From: Pseudoalteromonas prydzensis
GTDB lineage: Bacteria; Pseudomonadota; Gammaproteobacteria; Enterobacterales; Alteromonadaceae
Reading direction: 5' to 3'
DNA: 64,000 nucleotides
Assembly (NCBI RefSeq): GCF_001661495.1
Contig: NZ_BDDT01000001.1
Span: forward strand, 744,001-808,000
Below the pieces are notes generated by a model. The model was not told where the DNA came from. It saw nothing but the letters and a program-made list of their open reading frames with translations, and did no database searches. The translations under genes and the position numbers were made by a program. How positions within the stretch are numbered: position 1 is the stretch's first letter; every line of letters begins with the position of its first letter. Of the stretch, positions 1 to 8,689 are shown in pieces.

Positions 1-134
1 CCAATCACCGCGATCCTGCATTTCAAAATCATATTTATTCTAGGCATTTTTATTTTTCTTAAGCAGTTAATAGCTCTACGTTAATCAACTTACTCACCGC
101 TGTAAATGAAGTAATAAAAATAAAACCAAACAAA

Positions 135-186
135 TAAAAATAATTATCATTTAAATATTGACATTAAATTAAATCAAAGTAATAAT
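135..186 (+). promoter_or_regulatory. Putative promoter with Fur-like patch
   Basis: A good -35 hexamer TTGACA (158-163) is followed after 16-17 bases by TAATAAT (180-186), close to a sigma-70 -10. Just upstream, 135-153 is an A/T-rich stretch around ATTATCATT that matches about 12 of 19 positions of the Fur consensus by eye. No intact gene follows on this strand until 576, so the promoter may have served the remnant frame at 222-470. The Fur assignment is weak in such A/T-rich DNA. Confidence 0.3.
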
Positions 187-221
187 CGTTCGCATCAACA
201 CAGAATAACCCAACTCATTAA

Positions 222-470
222 GCCTTCGCTTATGATAAAGAATGGGAACGTACCGACCTCAGTGCCCTAGGGAAGATCACCAGTAAGGAAGCTGGACCTT
301 ATATTAACGTGTTGATGAAGAGAGTGACGCTTCGGTATTTTTACTTACTCGACCCAAGTAATAAAACTTTAAGATCACATTTACTTGCTACATTGCTCAT
401 ATCGGTGACGGTTGATATGAATCCAAAAAGCCCCGCTGGGGCTTTTTTTATTTCTTTAAATTTTCTGTAA
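222..470 (+). pseudogene. Possible gene remnant (open frame without a start)
   Basis: An uninterrupted frame of 82 codons runs from just after a TAA at 219-221 to a TAA at 468-470. Its first half reads like real protein (for example DKEWERTDLSALGKI, then a YINVLMKRV segment) and lies 36 bases after a plausible promoter. No start codon with a ribosome site is visible at the beginning, and the frame runs through the terminator hairpin at 429-449, so the last part is certainly not native coding sequence. It may be the decayed end of a lost gene. No family was recognised and it could be chance. Confidence 0.15.
425..451 (+). terminator. Rho-independent terminator
   Basis: AGCCCC (429-434), loop GCT, GGGGCT (438-443), then a run of T; an A-run precedes the stem, so it could work on both strands. 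It lies upstream of the Sel1 gene at 576 and closes whatever was transcribed from the left. Confidence 0.75.
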
Positions 471-575
471 AATCTGTATCTTGTGTGGATTCTTTGTCAT
501 TTATAGTGTGAAGCTGGGCAATTGCGGTTGTAGGAACTAAGATTAAACAGTAACAAACTGATTGGAGGTATTGTC

Positions 576-1301
576 ATGTGGCAGCCTAAGTTAAATGTAT
601 TGTTGATGGTCGGTGCACTTAGCATCAGTGGTATTGCGCATGCGGGGCTCGAAGAAGGTATCCTCGCTGCTAACGAAGGACAATTTGAAGAGGCACTCAA
701 GGAGTTTCGTTATCTTGCAGATAAGGGCTATGCACCTGGTATGTATGAACTTGGCCAGCTCTATGAAGGAGGCCATGGCGTAACCCGTGACTACCACAAA
801 GCAGCTGAACTGTACCAACAAGGCGTTAAGCAACAACATGTTGACTCAATGTTTGCATTAGCAGTGCTTTATCAAGAAGGCAAAGGTGTAAAGCTTGATA
901 AACAAATGTCAGTCACCCTATTTAAACAAGCAGCTGAGAAAAACATGCCTGCGGCACAGTTTAACTTAGGCGTTATGTATGCCAATGGTGATGGCGTTGC
1001 GCAAGATTACAAAGAGGCGATGCGCTGGTATGAAAAAGCCGCTGGCAATAACTATACACTGGCCCAGTTTAATATGGCGCTCATGTATTTTGAAGGCCAT
1101 GGAGTCGAAAAAAATATCGAAAAGTCATATATATGGAACACCGTGGCGGAATACAATGGCAATTTAGATGCAAGCCACAGTCGCAAGTTAGACGAGCGCA
1201 AACTGATGCCTGCGCAAATCACTGAAGCAAAAGAAAAAGCAGATGCCTTATATGAGAAAATTCTAGCTGGTCTTTATGCTGGCGAAGGCAGAATGTTTTA
1301 A
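576..1301 (+). CDS. Exported Sel1-like repeat protein
   Basis: This 241-aa protein has an N-terminal signal peptide ending about residue 23 (IAHAG) and then four to five Sel1-like (TPR-related) repeats over residues 25-190. The repeats show as recurring A-x-Y-x-L-G/A-x-x-Y-x-x-G-x-G-V blocks followed by D-Y/K-x-A-x-x-W/L-Y-x-x-A. Such proteins are alpha-solenoid scaffolds for periplasmic or secreted protein contacts and have no catalytic activity of their own. The start is supported by a strong GGAGGT ribosome site at 563-568. The gene stands alone and is closed by the hairpin at 1318-1350, which is shared with the convergent aldehyde dehydrogenase gene. The partner is unknown. Confidence 0.85.
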   Translation: MWQPKLNVLLMVGALSISGIAHAGLEEGILAANEGQFEEALKEFRYLADKGYAPGMYELGQLYEGGHGVTRDYHKAAELYQQGVKQQHVDSMFALAVLYQEGKGVKLDKQMSVTLFKQAAEKNMPAAQFNLGVMYANGDGVAQDYKEAMRWYEKAAGNNYTLAQFNMALMYFEGHGVEKNIEKSYIWNTVAEYNGNLDASHSRKLDERKLMPAQITEAKEKADALYEKILAGLYAGEGRMF

Positions 1302-1317
1302 TCGTCAGCTTTACAGC

Positions 1318-1350
1318 CTGTACTTGGCGCCCTTATGGGCGTAAGTACAG
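1318..1350. terminator. Bidirectional terminator hairpin between convergent genes
   Basis: CTGTACTT (1318-1325) pairs with AAGTACAG (1343-1350), and CGCCC (1328-1332) pairs with GGGCG (1337-1341). It overlaps the last codons and stop of the minus-strand dehydrogenase gene (ending 1333), so coding sequence and hairpin share bases. T/A-rich flanks are modest. Confidence 0.6.
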
Positions 1351-2769
1351 CCATTTTAATATTTTCATTAACAGTGTGTTCTGCGCCAATAGCATGCCAA
1401 GTTTAGGATTAAAATTACCTGTTCTTAAGGTGTTACGGGCATGGCTAAAAGTTAAAAACCCTTCTTTACCATGATAATGCCCCATCCCAGATGGACCTAT
1501 ACCACCAAATGGCGCGTCATCGGCTGTAACTTGCATTAAAGTATCATTAATAGCAAATGTACCACTTTGTGTGTGGTATTGAATATACGCATTGGTTTGT
1601 TTATTTTGCCCCATAATATACAAAGCAAGTGGCTGAGGCCGCTGATTTATATAATCAATCGCGTCACTGAGTTGCTGGTAAGGAACTATGGCGAGGATTG
1701 GCCCAAACAACTCCTCTTGCATCAACTTCATCGTGTCGTTTACGTCTGTGACAATATGTAAGCCTAAGCGATGTTTTGCCGCATCACTTTGATTCTCTTC
1801 CAGTGGTTTGATTATTTGCGCGCCGTGCTGCTGCGCATCGGTTAATAGTGTAGTTAAGCGTGCAAAATGATGATCATTGATAACTGACGTTAAGTTTTTA
1901 CCCTCCACGCCTAATTTATAATGCTTTTTATATAAACCACATAGGCTTTTCACAAATTGATGCTGTAACTTGTCAGGCACTAAAACATAATCAGGCGCGA
2001 CACAAATTTGCCCCGCGTTAGTCATCTTGCCAAATAAAATTGCTTTTGCAGCCTTTTCTATGTCTACTTGCTCAGTAATAATAACAGGGGATTTTCCACC
2101 TAATTCAAGTGTTACCGGTGTGAGGTTTTTACTCGCAGCAGCCATAATATGGCGCCCTACCACTGTCGAGCCCGTAAAAAGCAGATGCGCAAAGGGCAGA
2201 TTGCTAAACTGCTGGCTCAATAGTGTTTCACCTTCGATCACTGCGCAATGCTCGCTGAGCTCGCCGCTAAATAGTTTTTTAATAACTTGATTAGTATGCG
2301 GAGTAAATTCACTAACTTTCAGTAATACTCGATTTCCTGCGGCAATCGCGGTGATCACTGGCACAACCGCTAGCTGAATCGGATAATTCCATGGCGAAAT
2401 GACCCCTACCACACCTTTAGGCTGATAACTCACAGCGACTTTAGAAGGAGCTAAACTCACTCCCGCTTTACGAGGCGACTCTTTGCTCCACTTAGGTAAG
2501 TGTGCAATTGTGTGACTGATCGTTCTGGTTGTAGGCAAAATGTCGCCCAACACGGTATCAAACGAGGTGCGAAAGCCAAAGTCTTTTGAACTTGCAGCAA
2601 CAAATTCAGCTTCTAAAGCTAAGAGCTCACGTTTTATGGATTTTAATAGCTGGATCCGTTTTGATACTGCTAAATATGGCTGTTGATTAAAATGCTGTAG
2701 CATTTCATCAAATTGCGTTTGTAACTGCATGTTGGCGGCTGTAACAGGGTCTGACAAAAGCATACTCAT
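1333..2769 (-). CDS. Aldehyde dehydrogenase, coniferyl-aldehyde-dehydrogenase type
   Basis: NAD(P)-dependent aldehyde dehydrogenase that oxidises an aldehyde to the acid. The family's catalytic landmarks are present (numbering from the longest reading): SPWNYP with the oxyanion Asn near residue 130, the general-base Glu in LELGGKSP near 224, and the nucleophile Cys in GQICVAPDY near 258. That last motif is the form seen in coniferyl aldehyde dehydrogenases (CalB-like). Length (about 478 aa) is normal for that branch. The frame can open at a TTG at 2775, but ATG at 2769 or 2763 is more natural; no clear ribosome site separates them. The gene is monocistronic, convergent with the Sel1 gene. The true substrate (aromatic or medium-chain aliphatic aldehyde) cannot be read from sequence. 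Confidence 0.88.
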   Translation of the reverse strand: MSMLLSDPVTAANMQLQTQFDEMLQHFNQQPYLAVSKRIQLLKSIKRELLALEAEFVAASSKDFGFRTSFDTVLGDILPTTRTISHTIAHLPKWSKESPRKAGVSLAPSKVAVSYQPKGVVGVISPWNYPIQLAVVPVITAIAAGNRVLLKVSEFTPHTNQVIKKLFSGELSEHCAVIEGETLLSQQFSNLPFAHLLFTGSTVVGRHIMAAASKNLTPVTLELGGKSPVIITEQVDIEKAAKAILFGKMTNAGQICVAPDYVLVPDKLQHQFVKSLCGLYKKHYKLGVEGKNLTSVINDHHFARLTTLLTDAQQHGAQIIKPLEENQSDAAKHRLGLHIVTDVNDTMKLMQEELFGPILAIVPYQQLSDAIDYINQRPQPLALYIMGQNKQTNAYIQYHTQSGTFAINDTLMQVTADDAPFGGIGPSGMGHYHGKEGFLTFSHARNTLRTGNFNPKLGMLLAQNTLLMKILKWLYLRP

Positions 2770-2851
2770 AAACAAAGTAAAGATTTAGTCACTATAACTG
2801 TGTTTCTTAAAAGGGGCAATATCCCTAAGCATTAGCTAACTTGGTCATAAA

Positions 2852-2879
2852 GAGCGCTATTTACAGGCTAATAGCGCTC
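2852..2879. terminator. Hairpin downstream of the SLC13 gene
   Basis: GAGCGCTATT (2852-2861) and AATAGCGCTC (2870-2879) form a perfect 10-bp stem around an 8-base loop. It lies 27 bases beyond the stop of the minus-strand transporter gene and probably ends that transcript, although the following T-run is short. Confidence 0.55.
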
Positions 2880-2905
2880 CGGTTGGGTAATTTATAGCAA
2901 TTTAA

Positions 2906-4381
2906 TTAAAAACCAAATACTGAGGCAGCCAAGGTCATTGTCACTAAGGTGATTAACACAATGGCTATTAAGTTCAGTACAAAGCCTGCTTTGATCATAT
3001 CGCGGATTTGTATTTGCCCAGAGCCAAATACAATCGCATTGGGCGGCGTTGCAACAGGCATCATAAATGCACAGCTACACGCAATCGCTGCAGGAATAAC
3101 CCAGACTAACGGCGTACCCGTAACAGACTCAGCAACGGGACCAAGCAAAGGTAAAAACCCAGCTGCGGTTGCCGTGTTACTGGTGATCTCAGTTAAAAAA
3201 GTAATTAATGTGGCAATCGCAAGTACACTCAGTACCAATGGAATAGCGCTGGCGCCTTCAATCATGTGTGCAATGTACTCAGCCAAGCCCGATGACTTAA
3301 TTTGTGCAGCAAGGGTTAAACCACCACCGAACAGTAACAACACGCCCCACGGCACACCTGCGGCGCTTTGCCAATCCAAAATACGCTCGTCACTGCCTTT
3401 ATTGGCAGGCAGAACAAATAATAATAAAGCAGCAGCGATGGCAATACCGGTATCTGATATTTTCAGTCCCGTAAGATCAGCAAGCAATGGTCTGAAGATC
3501 CAACAAATTGCGGCGAATAAAAACACCCACAGCACGCCTTTTTCTGCGCGCTGCATCATACCTAACTCTTTTAGCTGCGAGCCAAAAAGAGATTTGGTAT
3601 CCACTTTTGCAGCACTTTTCGCTTGCTTATCTACTTTATAAGCAAACTTAGTTAGCCATACCCAACAGATGATCAACATAGCCAGTGATAATGGCACACC
3701 CACCATCATCCATTGTGCAAAGCCAATTTCGATTTGATAACTGTCAGACAAATAAGCAGCCATTAACGCATTAGGAGGTGTACCTATTAAAGTAGCAATA
3801 CCACCAATGCTGGCACCATAAGCAATAGACAGCAACAATGCTTTACCATAGCCGTTGTTCTCAGGGTTCGATTTTTGTACTAAATGCGTGATAGACATCG
3901 CAATCGGCAGCATCATGACTGCCGTGGCAGTGTTTGACATCCACATCGATAAAAATGCAGTAACTAACATCATCGCCAAAATTTGCAAACTGGGTTTAGA
4001 GCCTGCATAGAGCATAGTGCGCAGTGCAATACGTTTATGCAATCCCCAACGCTCCATTGCGATGGAAATTAAAAAGCCACCTAAAAACAAAAATATCAGC
4101 GGATGAGCATAAGGCGCGGCGACACTTTTTATCGCCGCAATATCAGCCAAGGGCGAAAACACTAAAGGCAATAATGCGGTGGCAGGAATTGGCACAACTT
4201 CACTAACCCACCACGATGCCATCCAAAACGCCAGGCCAGCAGTGCGCATTGCAGCAACACTCATACCAGCAGGTGGATCAATTAAGCAAGTTAGCAACAT
4301 GACAGCGGGGCCCAACAGCAGCATAACAGCTTGTAGCAAAGGGTTTTTGGTGGGGTTGTTATCGGTTATTGAATTACTCAT
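2906..4381 (-). CDS. SLC13/DASS-family dicarboxylate:sodium symporter
   Basis: A 491-aa multi-pass inner-membrane transporter of the divalent anion:sodium symporter family (VcINDY type), which takes up C4-dicarboxylates or related organic acids with Na+. The two diagnostic SNT substrate/sodium motifs are present as SNTATA at about residues 149-154 and 401-406, each inside inverted repeats; IGTPPNA and ATPPNA loops follow them. Start: AGAGGTGA just before ATG 4381. It lies only 10 bases behind the porin gene and is almost certainly co-transcribed with it from the sigma-54 promoter at 5410-5427. The neighbouring DctB/DctD-like pair argues for a C4-dicarboxylate-type substrate. The exact substrate is an inference. 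Confidence 0.9.
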   Translation of the reverse strand: MSNSITDNNPTKNPLLQAVMLLLGPAVMLLTCLIDPPAGMSVAAMRTAGLAFWMASWWVSEVVPIPATALLPLVFSPLADIAAIKSVAAPYAHPLIFLFLGGFLISIAMERWGLHKRIALRTMLYAGSKPSLQILAMMLVTAFLSMWMSNTATAVMMLPIAMSITHLVQKSNPENNGYGKALLLSIAYGASIGGIATLIGTPPNALMAAYLSDSYQIEIGFAQWMMVGVPLSLAMLIICWVWLTKFAYKVDKQAKSAAKVDTKSLFGSQLKELGMMQRAEKGVLWVFLFAAICWIFRPLLADLTGLKISDTGIAIAAALLLFVLPANKGSDERILDWQSAAGVPWGVLLLFGGGLTLAAQIKSSGLAEYIAHMIEGASAIPLVLSVLAIATLITFLTEITSNTATAAGFLPLLGPVAESVTGTPLVWVIPAAIACSCAFMMPVATPPNAIVFGSGQIQIRDMIKAGFVLNLIAIVLITLVTMTLAASVFGF

Positions 4382-4391
4382 GCATCACCTC

Positions 4392-5363
4392 TTAAAACTT
4401 ATACTTTAAGCCAAGCGCAAGGCTGCTATCGGATTTCGTTTCTAAATCAAGATCGGTATAAAATAAATAGGCCGTAGTTTGCTTATCAAAAAGATAATCT
4501 ACCCCTGTAGTCCATTGCTGGCCTGTCTTAGTGCCTATATGATGAATGCCCGACTCATCTCTTACAAACTGCACTTTTGGCAGCCATTTATCTAGTTTAT
4601 AGCTGGCACTCAGTACATAGCCATTTCCCGACTTATCACCTAGTTCGGCGGTTTCGCTGCGCTGAATGATGGCACCCAATTGTAAATTATCGAGCAACCA
4701 TGCTGCGGCGATACGAGTGGCAGTGATATTATTTAATGAATCAACATGGCTTAGTGCAAGGTAATAATTTTCATTTTTTAAATTACGATCCCCGTACATA
4801 ACTGTGGCAGCAAAGCCATCCTTGCCACTAATGCGGTCATCTTTGGGCGCATAAGTTAATGATAATTGCGCGCCAGCAAAAGATTTTGAAGTATAAGTAA
4901 TGGTATCGCCAATTCGAGCTTGGCCTGGCAGTAACTGCGCAATATCGGCTTGGGTTTCATTAAAATTATCAATTTTACCTTCCGAGTACTTAAAGCGCGT
5001 ATCGTTACGGCCAACCACCACTTCACCAAAGCTACCTGATAACCCTAAGTAGGTGTTTCGTGCGCGAAAAGGGTCTCCTAAATCATCGTTTTCAAAGCCT
5101 TTAACTTGCACTTCATATTTGAAAACGACGTTAAGCGAATCACTAAGGCCGTGCTTTCCTGTAATGCCGATACGTGAAAAAGGCGCATCGATTTGCGTGC
5201 CTTCTTTTGCAAAGCGCATAGTGCCATTATCCGTTTTAGCTATTTGCACTTCAGCTTTGCCATAAATATCGTATTCAACGGCGTGCGCCGTTTGTGTAAA
5301 GCCTGTAACACCCAAGGCGCATGCAACAGATGCAGAGATGAGTTTTTTATCTATTCTTATCAT
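4392..5363 (-). CDS. Outer-membrane porin (general diffusion type)
   Basis: A 323-aa precursor with a signal peptide cleaved after AHA at residue 28. The mature protein opens with the porin-like VEYDIYGKAEV strand, has the alternating beta-strand pattern of a 16-strand trimeric porin including the GxVVVGRNDT(R) eyelet region near residues 110-125, and ends in a C-terminal Phe (LKYKF) as required for BAM-mediated insertion. It is the first gene of a two-gene unit with the SLC13 symporter. This suggests it carries the same organic acid across the outer membrane. The sigma-54 promoter lies about 47 bases upstream of the start. Substrate selectivity is not visible. Confidence 0.88.
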   Translation of the reverse strand: MIRIDKKLISASVACALGVTGFTQTAHAVEYDIYGKAEVQIAKTDNGTMRFAKEGTQIDAPFSRIGITGKHGLSDSLNVVFKYEVQVKGFENDDLGDPFRARNTYLGLSGSFGEVVVGRNDTRFKYSEGKIDNFNETQADIAQLLPGQARIGDTITYTSKSFAGAQLSLTYAPKDDRISGKDGFAATVMYGDRNLKNENYYLALSHVDSLNNITATRIAAAWLLDNLQLGAIIQRSETAELGDKSGNGYVLSASYKLDKWLPKVQFVRDESGIHHIGTKTGQQWTTGVDYLFDKQTTAYLFYTDLDLETKSDSSLALGLKYKF

Positions 5364-5409
5364 TGTGTGTGCTCTTATTATTAGGATTGTTTGTTGTTCC
5401 TAACAATAA

Positions 5410-5427
5410 AGGCAAGTTTACTGCCAA
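5410..5427 (-). promoter_or_regulatory. Sigma-54 (-24/-12) promoter of the porin-symporter operon
   Basis: Read on the minus strand the site is TTGGCAGTAAACTTGCCT: GG at -24 and GC at -12 separated by exactly 10 bases, with TGGCA and TTGC flanks matching the consensus TGGCAC-N5-TTGC closely. The predicted start near 5400 gives a leader of about 37 bases before the porin ATG at 5363. A sigma-54 activator gene (5553-6920) lies directly upstream. Confidence 0.8.
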
Positions 5428-5497
5428 CTCATCAATTTAAATATAAACCTAAAAAATTCATGATGTTAAACTAAAACTATATTTTAAATTCAATTGA

Positions 5498-5517
5498 TGT
5501 GTGCGGAAATCCACACA
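5498..5517 (-). promoter_or_regulatory. Upstream activator site (DctD-like palindrome)
   Basis: The stretch GTGCGGAAATCCACAC (5501-5516) is a near-perfect dyad, GTG-C-GGA/ATCC-A-CAC, and resembles the GTGCGGAAATCCGCAC type of box bound by DctD-family activators. Its centre is about 108 bases upstream of the predicted start, the usual place for an enhancer-like site. The most likely binder is the regulator encoded right beside it. Confidence 0.65.
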
Positions 5518-5552
5518 CTTAAAAACCAGCTTTGTCACTCATTCCACCCATA

Positions 5553-6920
5553 CTAATCAGTAAACATATCGCGGTTTAGGGCATACTTACTCATTTTGTC
5601 ATACAGGGTTTTACGCGCTATCTGCAAGGTATTCATGGTATCTTTAATACTGCCTTGATGGCGTTCAAGCGCTTCTTCTATTAAAGATTGCTCATAAAAG
5701 CTTACTTTTTCCGCCAAGCTCAAATCCTGTGATAAATCATTTCCATTACTTAAACTGGTATTAGGAAACGCTAATTCAACACCGAGTAACACAGCGCGTT
5801 CTGCTTGGTTTCTTAACTCTCGAACATTACCTGGCCACTGATAACTTAATAGCCGCTGTAATATTTCACTGCTTAATGGCGCCGGGGGTTTATGAAATCG
5901 CGTTGCCGCAATGGAGCTAAAGTGCTTGAATAATAATGGAATATCAGCTTTTCTATCGCGCAGTGCAGGAATACTCACTTTGACCAAATTGAGTCGATAA
6001 TATAAATCAGCACGAAAATCGCCTTTTTCAACCAACGCCAATAAATCAACTTTCGTTGCTGCAACAATCCGAATATCTAAATCAATGGCGATATTCGCCC
6101 CCACAGGCGTGACTTTGCGCTCTTCTAACACCCGCAGTAATTTAACTTGTAATGAGGCTGGCGTACTTTCTATTTCATCTAAAAAAACCGTGCCCCCTTG
6201 GGCAAACTCAAACTTGCCTTGACGACTTTGTGTAGCCCCCGTGTACGCCCCACTTGCGGCGCCAAATAGTTCGCTTTCAATCAGTTGCTCTGGCACCGCG
6301 CCGCAGTTAATTGCCACAAAATTACTACTTGAACGGTTGCTCTGATCATGTAAATAACGTGCCACTAGCTCTTTACCAGTGCCGGTTTCGCCTTCAATCA
6401 TCACATCGGCGGGCGTATCGATCACTGCATTAAGCAAGTGCATCATTTGCTGCATTTGCACTGTTTCACCAAGAATACGCACACCCGGTGCCGAGGTTTT
6501 CTCAACTGCAAGTTTTAATGCGCGGTTCTCCATGACTAAAGCGCGCTTCTCACATGCCCTTGCGATGCAATCAAGCAACTGCTCATTAAGCGGCTTTTCA
6601 AATAAATCGTAAGCGCCTAACTGCATCGCTTTAACAGCAACGGTGACATCAGCAAAGCCGGTTAAAAAAATCACCGGCAGCTCACTATCAAAGGCTTTGA
6701 CTTGCTCTAGAAAAACCAAACCGTCCATTTTTGGCATATTAATATCACTGAGTACCACGCCATTAAAACGACGATTAATTTTCGACAGCGCGCTAACAGG
6801 CTCGTTAAAGCACTGTACTTGATACCCCTCTAAACTCAGCAATTGGTTAAGTGAATCGCGGATCATCGCTTCATCGTCAATGACAATGACCTGTTTACAG
6901 TCAACTGCTAAGGTATTCAT
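5553..6920 (-). CDS. Sigma-54-dependent response regulator, DctD-like
   Basis: A 455-aa NtrC-class activator. The receiver domain has its phospho-acceptor at D59 (SDINMPKMDG) and K109 in FEKP. The AAA+ domain has Walker A GETGTGKE at 177-184, the sigma-54 contact loop as GAYTGA at 224-229 (the usual form is GAFTGA), and Walker B GTVFLDEIE. A Fis-type helix-turn-helix forms the C-terminus (about 410-450). It overlaps the kinase gene by 4 bases (ATGA), so the two are translationally coupled. The natural target is the adjacent porin-SLC13 operon, which has a sigma-54 promoter and a DctD-like box. The DctD assignment rests on this context and on the kinase architecture. Confidence 0.9.
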   Translation of the reverse strand: MNTLAVDCKQVIVIDDEAMIRDSLNQLLSLEGYQVQCFNEPVSALSKINRRFNGVVLSDINMPKMDGLVFLEQVKAFDSELPVIFLTGFADVTVAVKAMQLGAYDLFEKPLNEQLLDCIARACEKRALVMENRALKLAVEKTSAPGVRILGETVQMQQMMHLLNAVIDTPADVMIEGETGTGKELVARYLHDQSNRSSSNFVAINCGAVPEQLIESELFGAASGAYTGATQSRQGKFEFAQGGTVFLDEIESTPASLQVKLLRVLEERKVTPVGANIAIDLDIRIVAATKVDLLALVEKGDFRADLYYRLNLVKVSIPALRDRKADIPLLFKHFSSIAATRFHKPPAPLSSEILQRLLSYQWPGNVRELRNQAERAVLLGVELAFPNTSLSNGNDLSQDLSLAEKVSFYEQSLIEEALERHQGSIKDTMNTLQIARKTLYDKMSKYALNRDMFTD

Positions 6921-8659
6921 AATGCCCCTTTGGTATTTGCTAAGGTGATAATAAATTGCGCGCCACCATCAGGGCGATTATGCGCAGTTAAACAGCCATT
7001 AAACGAGTTAATAATTTGCTTTGAAATTGATAACCCTAAACCAAGGCCATTGGTTGATTTTGTACTATAAAATGGCTCAAAAATTGTGCCTAGCGCGTGC
7101 TGCTCGATGCCTGGACCGGTATCTAAAATTGATAGTTTTACACGTCCATCGAATTGCTCTATTTCAAAGCTTAACTCACGTTTAGAGCTTTGCGCCATGG
7201 CATGGCTAGCATTGGTGATCACGTTCACCAATACTTGCTCAAACTTAACACCATCCACCCAGACTTTTATTGTGTCAGCAATCTCTGCATATTTAACTGT
7301 TACATCGTCACGCTTGAGTTGGGGTGAGGCGATCACCATGGCGTTTTTTAATAACTGTGCGAGGCTTTGCTCTCTAAGTTGAGTTTGCGCGGGCTTACTA
7401 AAGTGTTTTAATTGGCCTACAATTTTATGGACTCGTTCAATGAGAGATTGCACTATTACTATATTTTCAGCCGCTTGTGTTACTTCGCCTTTGATAATTA
7501 AGCGTTTTGCACTGACTAAATAGGTGCTCATGGCACTCAATGGTTGATTTATTTCATGATTAATACCGGCGCTCAACTGACCTATGGTTGCCAATTTTGC
7601 AGATTGAACTAACGCCGTTTGCGCTTTTTCAAGTGCATGAGTGCGCTCTATCACTTCTTGTTCCAGACTATGGCGCGAATAGAGCAGCTTTTTGTAACCG
7701 GCGAAACGCGCCATTAAACTATAAAAAATCAGTAATGCGCCAGCATAAATAACCGCTATCCATACAAGCCGTGGGAGTTGTACAATATTCACTGACGACA
7801 TATCCACCAGCACCGTCATGTGTGCTTTTAAAAGGTTGATCGCAGCGGTTGCCGGCACATATTTACTTCGTTTATTGTCCTCATTTACATACAGAATCGG
7901 AACACCCTGACTGCTCTGTTGCTGCGCATCGATCACCTTCGGCATGTAATCTAAATAACGGCGGCTGTTAGTAAAGTACTGCTGCTTAGCATCATCTATT
8001 GGCTGCATTGTATTTAGCCGCCATGATTGAATGTCTGACATTGCAATAACATTATCGGCCAAGCTTAAATAAAAATGGCTTGCCTGTGAGGTATTTAGTA
8101 ATTGTCGATCGCTCTCAAACTTCGACACATTTACTTTTAACACCACCACACCAATTACCTTATTGCCATGATGAATGGGCTCTGAAAAATAAATCCCGCG
8201 CTCGTTTGAGCGCAGCCCCAAAGCAAAATACGCAACTTTTTCACCCGCCAAGGCTTGATAAAAATACGGCCGAAATGCAAAATTATTGCCGATATAAGTG
8301 TAATCCAACTGCCAGTTGCTTGAGGCTACAACATCCCCTTTACTATTGAGTACATAAACATCTGACGCGCCGCTGGCTTGCTGTATATCGGCTAGGTAAT
8401 TATTTATTGGTTGCACAGCTTGATTATTATCACTTACGAACGCGGTGAGTGATTGATTATCAGTCACTAAATGCGGGATCGCAGCAAAGCGAGCGAGTTC
8501 TGTATCAAGGTAATGAGTCAACTGATTAACTTGGCGCTGTGCTTGCAGCTTAGCTTGTGTTAAATCATAGTGTCGGCCAAATAAAAAGCTAAGCAATAGC
8601 AACACAATTAAAATAGCAACAGCCAATAATATTTTTCGGGGAAAACGCAGCATGTTCAA
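6917..8659 (-). CDS. Sensor histidine kinase, DctB-like
   Basis: A 580-aa membrane kinase. One membrane helix lies at about residues 9-28, followed by a long periplasmic double-Cache-like sensor (about 40-290) and a second helix at about 297-318. A coiled-coil linker leads to an H-box with H368 (INHEINQP). Then come an N-box (VITNASHAM), G1 (DTGPGIE) and G2 (GLGLGLSISKQII). HEINQPL is typical of DctB-type kinases, which sense C4-dicarboxylates in the periplasm. It sits between the TonB receptor (30 bases upstream) and the DctD-like regulator (4-base overlap), so all three probably form an operon. The ligand is inferred from the family and from the regulated transporter. Confidence 0.88.
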   Translation of the reverse strand: MNMLRFPRKILLAVAILIVLLLLSFLFGRHYDLTQAKLQAQRQVNQLTHYLDTELARFAAIPHLVTDNQSLTAFVSDNNQAVQPINNYLADIQQASGASDVYVLNSKGDVVASSNWQLDYTYIGNNFAFRPYFYQALAGEKVAYFALGLRSNERGIYFSEPIHHGNKVIGVVVLKVNVSKFESDRQLLNTSQASHFYLSLADNVIAMSDIQSWRLNTMQPIDDAKQQYFTNSRRYLDYMPKVIDAQQQSSQGVPILYVNEDNKRSKYVPATAAINLLKAHMTVLVDMSSVNIVQLPRLVWIAVIYAGALLIFYSLMARFAGYKKLLYSRHSLEQEVIERTHALEKAQTALVQSAKLATIGQLSAGINHEINQPLSAMSTYLVSAKRLIIKGEVTQAAENIVIVQSLIERVHKIVGQLKHFSKPAQTQLREQSLAQLLKNAMVIASPQLKRDDVTVKYAEIADTIKVWVDGVKFEQVLVNVITNASHAMAQSSKRELSFEIEQFDGRVKLSILDTGPGIEQHALGTIFEPFYSTKSTNGLGLGLSISKQIINSFNGCLTAHNRPDGGAQFIITLANTKGAL

Positions 8660-8689
8660 CCAAAAGGCGCATTGCTACGCCTCAATAAT

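Noticed and set aside
2949..3641. Long plus-strand open frame (230 codons) opposite the SLC13 gene
   Set aside because: It is the mirror of a well-supported transporter with both SNT motifs; the translated product has no motif, signal or ribosome site.
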